Shown piece after piece: positions 1 through 9,611 of a stretch of 64,000 nucleotides of DNA. Origin of the DNA: Myrica gale. Lineage: Eukaryota > Streptophyta > Magnoliopsida > Fagales > Myricaceae. The DNA lies in assembly GCA_963930655.1 (NCBI GenBank), contig OZ005617.1:2048501-2112500 (forward strand), given 5' to 3'. Position 1 is the first letter of the stretch, and every line of letters starts with the position of its first letter. The notes beneath the pieces are model-generated. The model saw nothing but the letters and a program-made list of their open reading frames with translations, had not been told where the DNA came from and did no database searches. Both the position numbers and the translations under genes were made by a program.

Positions 1-698
1 TGGGACAAGCTGGCGACGACGGTTAAAAGCGCGGCCTTGGCCAAGAAGTTGGAATTGTTAAGCAAGCGGCAGATCTTCGGGCACAGCTTCTGGAATGCAG
101 GGACGGGAGGCGGCTCGGAAGCGCACTCCACCATCTTGGACATACACACGGCCGCACCGGATTGCACCACTTTGTTCTGCTCTCCCATGGCCTCGAACAA
201 GGGCCTCACGAACAGCCCCACCATGCTTTCGTTGCCCCCACCGCCACTGTCCCTGAGGTAGAGCCCCGCCAGGGAGCCAATGGCATCACGGCAGGCATCC
301 CGGACGCTGGAATCGCTGTCCTTGAGGCGCTTGACGACGTGGGAGATGATCTTCGTAAGGTGAGCGGAGGCGTGGTCGGGGTGGGATGCGCAGGTGAGGG
401 CGAGGAGGCGGAGTGAGTCCTTGCGGGCCGAGGGCTTGGGGTCGGAGGAGACGGCGTCGTAGAGGGAGTTGAGGAGCATGGGGAGGGCGTCAGGGGAGAG
501 GGAGTGGATGGTGGACTGGAGGTCCTCCATGGCGATTTGGTGGGTGTCACGGTCCGATAGCTTCGAGAGGGAGGTGAGGATCTTCTGCTTCAGCTCCACC
601 ATTGCGAGGTGGGAGGAGACGGAGGAGGATCTGGAGAACTGGTTTGGGGATTTCATGGGCTTTGAGGAGGAGGAGGATTTGGGTTCTTGGGAACTCAT
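1..698 (-). CDS. TORTIFOLIA1/SPIRAL2-like microtubule-associated protein, N-terminal part
   Basis: The minus-strand frame is open from an ATG at 698 to the window edge (232 complete codons; the gene continues beyond base 1). The product starts with a Ser/Pro/Lys-rich leader of about 30 residues (MSSQEPKSSSSSKPM...). HEAT-like helices follow, with stretches such as LKQKILTSLSKLSDRDT and VKRLKDSDSSVRDACRDAIG. This is the plan of the plant TOR1/SPR2 family, whose N-terminal HEAT (TOG-like) repeats bind cortical microtubules and control directional cell growth. The first upstream in-frame region is not coding-like, so this ATG is the natural start. The coding part is GC-rich compared with its flanks. 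Which family member it is cannot be decided from this piece. Confidence 0.82.
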   Translation of the reverse strand, partial: MSSQEPKSSSSSKPMKSPNQFSRSSSVSSHLAMVELKQKILTSLSKLSDRDTHQIAMEDLQSTIHSLSPDALPMLLNSLYDAVSSDPKPSARKDSLRLLALTCASHPDHASAHLTKIISHVVKRLKDSDSSVRDACRDAIGSLAGLYLRDSGGGGNESMVGLFVRPLFEAMGEQNKVVQSGAAVCMSKMVECASEPPPVPAFQKLCPKICRLLNNSNFLAKAALLTVVASLS

Positions 699-1023
699 CG
701 TGATTTTCTCACTGGGTGTCAATGAAAGGAATATGCTTTGTGATCAGTTCCCGTTTTGGAGTGAAAATACAGCTACATTTGGAGGAAGAAAGAAGTTGAG
801 ATCTGGGCTTTGCGTGTGCTCAGTGACTGATGAAGGAAAGCAAAGAAAGGAGTGTTTTTTTTTTGGTTTTTTTTCAAAATCTTTCGAGGAAGAAAGTTTG
901 AAAAATCAGCCAAGTGGGTAGCGGGTATGCGTGTGTTTCAGTGTTTTGGTGCGAGCACTGTTGATGGGGGTTGAAAAAAATGATTACAAAGTTATTGGGC
1001 TTAAACTGGGCCAGGGCAGAGAG
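699..1023 (-). promoter_or_regulatory. Upstream region of the TOR1-like gene
   Basis: This stretch lies between the TOR1-like ATG and the hAT MITE. On the minus strand it has A-rich runs near 857-875 and no long ORF. It should hold the 5' UTR and core promoter. I could not place a convincing TATA box. Confidence 0.4.
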
Positions 1024-1359
1024 TAGGGGTGGGCAAAAAACTCGAGACCCGACAACCCGAACCGGCCCGACCCGTTTCCGACCCGATCGGGTCGGGTTTA
1101 GTCGGGGTCGGGGTCGGGTTTACAGACAAATAAAAGTTCGGGTTCGGGTTCGGGTTTGTTCACAAACCCGAAATTAAACCCGAACCCGAAAATATAACTC
1201 CTCCACCCCGTAACCCGCGTTTTCCGAACCAAACCGACCCGTTTCGACCCGATATTTTCGGGTTTTTTCGGGTTCGGGTTTCCTCACAAAGAAACCCGAA
1301 TATTTCGGGTCGGGTTCGGGTTGAAATTTTCGAACCCGAACCCGGTTTGCACACCCCTA
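1024..1359. mobile_element. Non-autonomous hAT element (MITE) with intact TIRs and 8-bp TSD
   Basis: The 336-bp element starts TAGGGGTGGGCAAA and ends TTTGCACACCCCTA, imperfect inverted repeats. It is flanked by a perfect 8-bp duplication, gcagagag, at 1016-1023 and 1360-1367. The interior is dense in CCCGAACC/GGGTTCGGGT motifs, the subterminal repeats that plant hAT transposases are thought to bind. There is no coding sequence. The left terminus closely matches the terminus at 33665, so both belong to one hAT family. It sits about 325 bp upstream of the TOR1-like start codon. Confidence 0.9.
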
Positions 1360-2382
1360 GCAGAGAGCAGGTGAATACAAATTCAACACCTAATAAATAT
1401 ATAAATATCATCTCATAAGAGATTAAGATGACATGAAAATGTCCATTAACGACGTTGCAGATTTAGGGCAACTAAATAACTGACGTGGAAGTCTAAGAAC
1501 GTGGTAAATATTGATTGGGTGGGTGAGATGATATGGAGAGGGCTCCGTTAAGTCTATTAACGACGTTGGGTCGAGTGATTTTTCGTAACAATATGAGAAA
1601 CTCAGTGAGCCTTTTAAAATTTTTTGAAACCCAGTGATATTTTTAAAAAGAGACTAAAATTTAGTGGACTATTTGTAATTTTCCATAATATTTTATCATA
1701 TTCTACCTATCAATTTAGGTTTTACTATAAAATTTGACTGTTGAAAGTATATCACATCGTGTCTTTTTTTGTATATTGTAATAATAAGATAGGATTAAAG
1801 AGTGTAAATGGATAAATTTCGATTGTTCAAGACATAATGTGATATAATTGATAGTTAAAAATGATATTTATTTAATAATTTAGAGGTAAAAAATATTTTT
1901 TTCTGAATAAAATTATTAAAATTTTATTCTGCTTGAATTGGAACAATAATTAATGGTTTCAACTTGGAACTAATAATACTTCCTAGTAAAAGAACATGTT
2001 TACGACAACTTCATAGATAATCCAGTTACCAGTAGTTTTTTTTACCTGGATTTTTATAGGGTTCGAAGAAAAGCTTCCCAGTTTTTTTTTTCTTCTAGTT
2101 TTGATAACAATTTTCCTAAAATTTATAAATTTTAAAAAATAGCTCATATATACCTCATGGCACTCTTTAAGTTCTTTTTAATGGATCTTCACATATCAAC
2201 AATGTCATGTTAGATAGCTCAAGTAGATGACAAGCAATGGATACACACGTGTTAATTTCAGAGTTGTTCTCTTAGATCATACGTGTGTGTACACGTGGAG
2301 CTGATTTGGCGACTCCAGCATGACAGATGGTATAGTACTTGTCAACTTCTTGAGCCATCTCGCACCTACTATAGCTCTATTA
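1360..2382. other. AT-rich intergenic DNA
   Basis: No ORF, RNA gene or clear element was found. The stretch is strongly AT-rich. An imperfect palindrome (ACGTGTGTGTACACGT region) lies near 2281-2298. Confidence 0.5.
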
Positions 2383-2580
2383 AGGTTGTGTTTGTGTTGT
2401 AATATTTTTGGTATGAGAATATGTGTTGGTATTGGGTTTAGTGAAAAGGTGAAGAGAGGTAATTTTTTTATATTTTTTTTGTAATTTTTTGTATTTTTTG
2501 ATAGGAGAGAGAGATTATATTAGATTATTTTATTAGAAGTTAGAATATTTTTGATAAAATTTTGTAAGTGAACGCAGCCT
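2383..2580. mobile_element. MITE with AGGTTGTGTTTGTG-type termini
   Basis: The left end AGGTTGTGTTTGTG and the right end GTGAACGCAGCCT are related inverted termini flanked by TTA/TAA. The interior is AT-rich with the phrase 'attgggtttagtgaaaaggtga'-like motif that recurs, inverted, in the element at 54840-55044. It is non-coding. Confidence 0.6.
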
Positions 2581-3026
2581 AATATTTGCCAGAAGCAGTT
2601 AGCAGTTAGCAGCCGGCGCCAAGCCTTTGTCCCCCGTAGTTCATACGATAGACACCCAACATTTGAGATCATAATGAATGCATGCAAGTGTGGTGTTCGT
2701 TTTTAGTTAGGAAGTGTAAAATTTTGCTGCACTCTTTTTTCTCGTGACATTTACCAATATAGTTATGTCATGTTCACAAGCTTCCTTCAATGTTTGAGAG
2801 CCAGACCCATGGGAGGATTCTGTTCTGCCGCCACATCTCAAGAAAGATTAGCTATGTTTGACAAATGAGATGTTGGAGAAAATTAAATTATGATTAACAA
2901 ATGCGGAGTTTCAAAGAACATATAATGATGTTGAGCCATGAAGCTGTTATATCAAATTCCTTCAAAATTGTTATTTTATTTTGAGAGCAAAAATTTATTG
3001 AATGTTTGGGGAGAGAGGTTATATAT

Positions 3027-3208
3027 GGGGATGTTTGTTTGCCAAAATATTGGGGAATATTTCCAAAATTTTGGGAATCTTTACTTTATTGAGATTTATT
3101 GGGGTTTGTGAAAAGTGAAGTGTGTAGGTGTAAAAGTTAAAAATTTTGAAGTTTGTTTGGTTTGTCCGATTTGTTGAGACCCCAAATATTTGGGGTCTCA
3201 AACATGCC
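3027..3208. mobile_element. MITE (GATGTTTG...CAAACATGCC family)
   Basis: The termini GGGGATGTTTG and CTCAAACATGCC are inverted, around an AT-rich core. The core resembles the element at 53898-54070 (shared phrases 'tttattggggtttgtgaaaa' and 'gtaaaagttgaaaatttt' with changes). No ORF is present. Confidence 0.55.
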
Positions 3209-3677
3209 AGAATGATCCGTGGACAACCCAAAAAACCTGACATCTATCCCCTTATTCATGCGCAGCTCTGAATGATGGGAGGAGAAATGGCCTGTTGCTC
3301 TTGTCTCCCGATTCTCTCCTCTGAATGTCTTCCTTCACACGATATCTTCTTAAGATTTTGTCTGAGTATTAAAATATTGAGGAAGTTAAAATTATAGGAT
3401 ATTAAAATTGATAAAAAAAGTGGAGAGATGATTTGAATGAATTTTTTATTATTATTGTAGTAAAAATTAATTAATTGATAGAAGAAGAAAAATTATATTA
3501 TAATTATTTTATTACATTAAAATTTTACTAAACAAACAAAACCTAATCAAGTCTCATCACGTCCTCGGCACCACCATCTAATGCGAGGAAGAAGACCGGT
3601 GCCGATTACCAATAACATTTTTTTTTGTTAAGGATTATTAGTAACATTCACTAGTATACTGTTTTAACAAAAAAAAA

Positions 3678-4420
3678 GGTTAATGACCAAAATAGTCCCT
3701 GTGTTTTATGCCTTTTATCGATTTGGTCTTTGGATTTCCGATTTGGTCACATAAGTCTTTAGGTTATCCTCATTTATCGATTTAATCCTTCCGTCCAATT
3801 CCGTCTCCTCCGTGCACAGTTAGCTAATGATGGGTCACGTCACTACCAATAACATCGCGACACATGTACTATTTAAAACAAAAAAAAACAAAAAACAAAA
3901 CTCACTTCCACCTGGCATATTCGTAAAAAAAAAAATCGAACAAGGGAGATCCCCCATTCGTGCGACGAAGGGAGCCCAGATCTGGGCTCCCCGTCGCCGG
4001 GGCAGCCGGGAGCCACCCCTGGCGGTGGTGGGGTGAGAGGGGCCCCCTTGCGCGGTGGTGGATGGGGGAGCCGCGAGGGGTGGGCGTTGCGGGGGTGGCT
4101 TGCAGCCACCCCTTGCGGCGCGAGCCACCTCGGCGACGGGGAGCCCAGATCTGGGCTCCCTACGTCGCGTGAATGGGGGGTCTCCCCTGTTCGTTTTTTT
4201 ATTATTATTTTTACGAATATGCCAGGTGGACGTGAGTTTTTTTGTTTTAAATCGTACACTTGTCGCGATGTTATTGAAGATGATGTGACCCACCGTTAGC
4301 TGACTGTGCACGGAGGAGACAAAATTGAACGAAAATGACTAAATTGATAAATGAGGATAAACCAAGAACTTATGTGACCAAATCAGAAATTCAGGGATAA
4401 AATCGATAAAGGTTATAGAA
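3678..4420. mobile_element. Long fold-back element (MULE-like), non-autonomous
   Basis: Two inverted arms of roughly 300 bp (about 3710-4003 and 4130-4410) match over nearly their whole length. Shared blocks include 'tatcgatttggtc'/'gaccaaatc', 'gtgcacagttagct', 'cacctggcatattcgtaaa' and 'gagcccagatctgggctc'. The last block is itself a 22-bp palindrome present in each arm. The centre is GC-rich (about 4005-4130), in contrast with the AT-rich surroundings. The outer ends read 'taatgaccaaaatagtccctg', typical of plant Mutator-like fold-backs. No transposase is present. The several overlapping ORFs on both strands are a by-product of the GC-rich core and the inverted arms. I could not confirm a 9-bp target duplication. 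Confidence 0.65.
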
Positions 4421-4440
4421 CCGAACCCCAACAAAAAAAA

Positions 4441-5650
4441 TGCCAACCCATTCATACAATCACGCAATGATTAAGTGTCAGATCCACTGCGTTGACCCGT
4501 CTGCTACACCCCAACAAGAAACGACATAGTTTATGGAAAGTTTGATTAAAGTTAGATTTAGGTATCTTCTTGAAGGTGCCTTTGTCTTATTATCTTATAT
4601 ATGCAAATTTGGCATCAAAACTTTCTAGATCTCAAGTCACAGAGATTCTAGGAACTGTGGGTTTGTCTGATTGTTGGGTCAGCCAGTTTCAATTTGTCAT
4701 CTTCAAGAACTCAGACCTCAAACTATTATGACACTTTAGCCGTGTGGGTAAGCTTCAAAACCCATGCTTGATGATATGCAAAGTGTTTCATAGTTAGCTG
4801 TTTCCATTTCTGGCTGTGGGTACTGGCAGTGGAGGTTCCTTTTAGCATTTCAAGGCAATCTATCAGATGTGATTCTGAAAATCTTTTTGAAGTTTATGTA
4901 TTTTGATTTTGATTCGATTCAGTCCTCTTGGGAACATAAACTGTTATATACGCCTCAAGTTTGTGAAGGAGAATATTGTGAGATTTGCTGTCGCTTTCTT
5001 TTTTGCTGGTCTTTTAAGGTTAAGATCGTTCTGTAGAAGGTTAGGCTTCCAACTGTGTTTTGAAAGAGGTCAGTTTTTTAAAGTATTTTGATTATGGCTC
5101 TTAAATCTTAATTACATTTTGGTAATTTTCATCGGTTTGCCATACGTGGCAGGTTTGTGTGATATCTTCAGTTTCCATGTCGATCCTCTATTACAACTTG
5201 TACTCGTAAATTCATCTTCTTTAAGAACGGTCAGGGGAAGTGTTTTTTCTTCATTTTCTTTTCTTTTAAATTCTATATTCTGAACTTTTCTCGGTTTGAT
5301 ATCAATGGTTGCGCTGAACAGGACAGTATTTGCTTGCTGGATCTATGGCAGGATTATAGGGGCTTGTTGGCTATGTGCATCTATATTTGTGTAAAAGGCT
5401 TAAAGTTTGCAGCTTTTTTCTTCCTCTTCAACCGAGATCTTCCAATTCTTCAATCTAGTTGCTTCCCTAATTGCAAATTCCATTGGAAAACTGCTCCAAT
5501 CCAAAGAAATTTAGCTTTATTTCAATACCATTGACATCTAAATGCTCTGGGTGCTGCTTTTGAATAACAGGCTACTATCCGCTTTGATTACTACTACACC
5601 TCCCTGCTAAAAGTCATCTGCTTAGGCCTTAGGTTCAGGCTATACTAGAC
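4441..5650 (+). promoter_or_regulatory. Upstream region and probable spliced 5' UTR of the 5651 gene
   Basis: A TATA-like 'cttatatatgcaaa' lies near 4594-4607. Downstream are several polypyrimidine-AG acceptors ('acgtggcag' near 5151, 'ctgaacag' near 5321, 'aataacag' near 5570) with U/T-rich intron-like DNA between them. This suggests a 5' UTR split by one or more introns before the ATG at 5651. The short ORFs here (for example 4903-5091 and 5334-5534) look like chance reading frames. Confidence 0.4.
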
Positions 5651-6139
5651 ATGGTTCAGACACTAGAAGCTATCAAAGGTGGTGGAGGATCGATCAGAGT
5701 TGGGACCACGGGAACAATCAGTTCCCTGATGACAAGGGAATTGGATTCCATTAACTCTGCAGCTCAGATGCCTGTATCTTCCAGAACCAAGCCTCAAGCA
5801 GTTCCTGTTGCAATAACCTGTGGTGCTACTACTCCTAAAATACTACAACCAAGAAAATCATCTGATGCGGCAAGCAGCAGCTACATTGATCAAACAATCC
5901 CTGAGATTACCAGGAAAACAAAAGGAGAGACTAGAAAGATTCATAGAATACCAATGCTCAGCTCTGATAATAGAGCTTTGGATGGGACTCCCAGTAGGGA
6001 GAAAATTGATAAGAAATGGTCTAGCATAGTTGAAATTGTTGACATAAAATGCGGGAACCAAGATAGAGCATGGGCTAGCCCTATTACAAATCGCCTCAAG
6101 AAGCTAGGGTTCTCGAAGCTATCCGAGAGCATTATCTAA
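5651..6139 (+). CDS. Conserved-looking small protein of unknown function (162 aa)
   Basis: This one-exon ORF runs from ATG at 5651 to TAA at 6137-6139. I do not recognise it by name. Near the N terminus is a motif GTTGTISSLMTRELDSI (about residues 18-34). Near the C terminus are WSSIVEIVDIK and NRLKKLGFSKLS (about 123-159). The middle is Ser/Thr/Lys-rich and probably disordered. There is no signal peptide or membrane segment. The same order of motifs appears in the convergent gene on the other strand (6136-6510): GxxGTVGSLIMKEIEYF, then MVEVSDNNR, then LKKL. The two may therefore be distant paralogs. Their stop codons overlap. The product could be a small adaptor or regulator, but no function can be assigned. 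Confidence 0.6.
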   Translation: MVQTLEAIKGGGGSIRVGTTGTISSLMTRELDSINSAAQMPVSSRTKPQAVPVAITCGATTPKILQPRKSSDAASSSYIDQTIPEITRKTKGETRKIHRIPMLSSDNRALDGTPSREKIDKKWSSIVEIVDIKCGNQDRAWASPITNRLKKLGFSKLSESII

Positions 6140-6510
6140 GTCTGCAACTTCTTCAGGTCAGATTTGAGGTTCCTGTAAGTAAAACCAGAAATTCCAATTG
6201 GCCGATTGTTGTCTGAAACCTCCACCATGGAACACATACTTGGTACAAGTCTGCTGCCTTTCTTTTTCTTCTTTTGTGTTGCTATCTGAGATCCGAAAGG
6301 GGGTCTGGAATGACTACTAGAGGAAGCCGTATCTGTTGTGTGGAACTGAGGCTTCTTCGCGCTACCTTGGCAGCTTAATTCAAGCAGGCCGAAATACTCG
6401 ATTTCTTTCATTATAAGGGATCCAACAGTGCCTCTAGCACCTATTTCTACAGGATTACGTGCAGCCGTATCTTTAGGGACTTTTGTGGCTATGGGGCTGG
6501 ACTTGGACAT
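6136..6510 (-). CDS. Conserved-looking small protein of unknown function (124 aa), convergent partner
   Basis: This one-exon ORF starts at ATG 6510 and ends at TAG (6138-6136), overlapping the stop codon of the plus-strand gene. Residues about 25-42 read GARGTVGSLIMKEIEYFG. Then come a Ser/His-rich linker, a lysine run (KKKKKGSRLVPSM) and the motif MVEVSDNNRPIGISG, ending NLKSDLKKLQT. I recall plant unknown proteins with this GTVGSLxMxEIEYF plus VEVSDxNRP layout, but I cannot name the family. It has no targeting or membrane signal. The lysine run could be a nuclear localisation signal (inference). The coding quality looks better than that of most short ORFs nearby. Confidence 0.62.
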   Translation of the reverse strand: MSKSSPIATKVPKDTAARNPVEIGARGTVGSLIMKEIEYFGLLELSCQGSAKKPQFHTTDTASSSSHSRPPFGSQIATQKKKKKGSRLVPSMCSMVEVSDNNRPIGISGFTYRNLKSDLKKLQT

Positions 6511-7541
6511 GTTTTGCTTGGTTTGTGTGAAGGAGGCTTATGGATGAAGAGAGGTGGATTTGGGTCTTGTCTTGGGGAAGTTGCTTCAAGTCTGGGTCAT
6601 GTATTTTACCGGGTTTCTCATGGATTCTTTACCTTGTAGTCTTTATCTAAAATAAAGAGCAATAAACTCTTTCTGGTTGGAGGATTATATGGTGTAGTCA
6701 TTGCATTCATGTGCCTGCAGTTAAAATTTGCTAACCACTGTACTTTCTTTTTCTAAGTTCTTGGGCGTCACTTAACTGTTTCTTGTAGACTTGGATCGTG
6801 AACTTGGATTATGATGAGGATTTGGTAGGGATTGGATTGTGAATTATGGTTTATTGGTTGTAAAAAAAGGTCTATTTTGGCTCTTGAAACTAACATGTGC
6901 TCTCACTGACATATAAGTATCATATGATGGTGAGAGATGTCGAAGGAAGCAAAACTCCTTCCAATTTTCATGTCCATTTTAAGTTGGCTGATGTCTTCTT
7001 TTCATCTGTTATGTTCTGTGACAAGGGAAAACAATGAGAAGGGAAAAGACAAGGATGATATTCGGTTTGCTCAAAGAACTTTTATTGGCAGATTCTGTGA
7101 TTTCTTTTGCTCTCTCTCTGCCCTCGTGTTGTGTGTGAGAAAAAATTCGTTGTAGTTTTAATATTGCGATAGGAAAGATGTGATTGAGGTTCATTTCCCA
7201 CACCATGTAGGCTTTCTTCCTTTTTTGGGAGCATTCAATCTCTTGGTTCTCATTAAACTGGCTCGGTAGATAAGAGTCAATTGAAATAAAGATACTGCCT
7301 CAGAAAGTCAGAATTTGGTAAGCCATCGTCCCTATATATTTAAGGCGGCCGCTAGGCAAGTGTTTACTCTTATAACTAAAAGTTTTGCTGAGCAAAGATA
7401 GAGCTTCTGTACTCTCGGAGAGAGGGAGCATTCATTAGTAGGTGAAAGAAATACCCTTATATTGCGGGTGGTTTCTTGGCTTGAAAATGCAGACAGTATC
7501 CCAAAATGCAATCTCGGTTCACTTTTGTTAATGAAAGTTTG

Positions 7542-7697
7542 GGGAAAATACACTTTATTTTGCACCTTAAACTACGACGTTCGAGATATTGTACTCATAA
7601 ACTACTAATCTTGAACACATTAAGTATTTAAAAGTGGTAGTTTAGAGTTTAAAATCCGAAACAAATGGTAGTTTGTGGGGAAAATTGTATCTTTCCC
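7542..7697. mobile_element. Short fold-back MITE
   Basis: The left end GGGAAAATACACTTT and the inverted right end GGGAAAGATACAATTT bracket a sequence in which 'ttaaactac' and 'gtagtttat'/'gtagttta' phrases pair across the centre. The length is about 156 bp and it is non-coding. The termini resemble MULE-type MITEs. Confidence 0.55.
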
Positions 7698-9230
7698 AAA
7701 ACGTTTCTTTGCAGTAATCGACTGTTACTTTGTGAAATTGTGAGCAAGTTGGATTGTTGATATAGAGTGAATGATTTGAAGGAAAACCAAATACCAATGA
7801 TGCTTTGCCATGTAGGCAGAAATAGGACTCGTCTATCAATTTTGTTTTTTGTCCCTTCAGCGTTTAGCCCTTTCTACTAGTATGGTCCTGCAAAGAGGGC
7901 GTTGTGGTCCATTATGAAAGCATCATAAGAGGATGTCATTTTGCTACGAAATTTAGCACTCTAGCTTGTGTCAGTTTCCGAGCTGGATAGTACTGTGATT
8001 TGGCTGGTCAGGAACTGAAATGTCCACTTCTAAACCTAGAAGAATGATAAATAGGATAATCTAGTTTTTTCAGCTCGTCTTTGCCTTCAGGAACAACATA
8101 GGAAAGGGAATGAACGTAGGTACTGCAATCGAGAGGCCACCAGTGAGGCTTGAGTTGGTTTTGTCATTTGTGGAATTATTGGGCCGAGAAAAATACTCTC
8201 CCCAGTTGCAGGCTTGCCTTCAGCCATGCAGGAATTGCATGGTAAGTTCTCTGCCAACTTTGAGTTTGGACTGTTTCGTTTGAACTGAAAGATCAAGAGA
8301 GACGAAGATGATGTATTTTTCCAACATGATTACATGAACCTGTGGTGTTGGACGAAGACAACATATCTGCCTGATCAGGCCTCACGGTTACTCTGCTTGT
8401 CCTTCGATCAAACCACAAGTTTAACTGTCCCAAAGACAATGTCTTCTACAAGGCAAAGTGCCCAACCAGAGAAACAGTTACAGCAGAAGAGATCTCGGCT
8501 TCTTGATTTTTACTCAGATGATGTAATTGACAAGGCTTCACGTCCAATGGCAGAATTTCTTTATTTCCTAAGATGGCTCATGATAAACATAGAAAAATAT
8601 GTGATCAAAATCATCCATAGACGAAGACTTCACAACAACCACTTGCAGAATTTCCTACTTTCTTAAAGTTGGCCGGCTGAATTGACAAGATCAAAGTTAG
8701 TTGCAGCAATTATTCATGATAAACAAATAAATAGGATATTGCAAGTAATCCGTAGACTCTTATCTCAAGCCCAGTTTCCTGCCGATTTTCTGGTTTTTCA
8801 ATTTGGCTGGCTTATTCCTTATCAGTTATCAACGTGCTTTTGGTTTTGAATTCAGATTAGACATTTCAGTTTTTTTCTGAAAACATTTTTAACAAGATTT
8901 GATTTTTTTTTGGGTGAGAAATAAAATATATTGCAACTATTCAATTGACTTTCACGCCCACTTCCTCAATTTCCTATCTTATAAGCATAGAATGAATGAG
9001 TGTTGTTCACGATCAGAGACATAAAAAGCTTCCTCAGTTATTTCATATCAGAATTCAGAACCAACAAAATGTTGGAGAAAAAGAGAAGGAATTCTATTCT
9101 AGAGGGAAGAGTGAAGAGATACTATTTCTAAAATTTTCTTTCAGTGTATTGCTTCTCAATGGCTTGCTTTGTGTCAGTGCATACATGGTATTTATAGGCT
9201 TATGAATACATGCACCTAGCATTAACTCTA

Positions 9231-9320
9231 AATACATGAACTACCCAAATGCATGAATACCTCAAGTACATGAATACCCAAATACATGAATACCCCAAAT
9301 ACATGAATACCCAAATACAT
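9231..9320. repeat. Minisatellite, about 17-18 bp unit
   Basis: About five imperfect tandem copies of a unit like 'aaatacatgaatacccc' lie some 300 bp upstream of the NLR start codon. Spacing varies by one base between units. Confidence 0.8.
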
Positions 9321-9611
9321 GTATTACTACTTTCAAGATGGACCTACACTAGTTCATGAATCTCCCAAAAGACACAACACTTCATTGAATTAAAGTTTAT
9401 TATTCACACAAAATGCTTGTGTAGCTCCAAGTACTATCAGTGACACGTCCAGAGCTTTGTGGGTCCATCAGTCCAGCAGGCTGTTTCGTGGATGATGTGC
9501 TATAAGTACCGAATTCTTTGATGTAAAAGCCAAACACTGCTTGCAATCTGATTTTGCTCTGTTTCTTGCAATATTTTCTCGCATTTTAATTCCCACTGCA
9601 AAGAAGAAAGT

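Larger units (their letters stand above)
6511..9611. other. Intergenic region between the convergent pair and the NLR gene
   Basis: Apart from the fold-back at 7542-7697 and the minisatellite at 9231-9320, I find no supported gene. The first few hundred bases should hold the promoter of the minus-strand gene ending at 6136. ORFs at 8334-8666 and 8996-9205 give low-complexity, unmotivated proteins. The stretch around 9000-9220, with 'ggtatttataggc' (a TATA-like box), could be the remnant of a retrotransposon LTR, but no ends were found. Confidence 0.4.

Noticed and set aside
206-550. Ser/Thr/Pro-rich minus-strand ORF of 114 aa
   Set aside because: It is another frame of the TOR1-like exon, whose HEAT-repeat frame is clearly the real one.
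3827-4311. Several long ORFs on both strands
   Set aside because: They lie in the GC-rich core and arms of a fold-back element; the proteins are low-complexity and mirror each other because of the inverted repeat.
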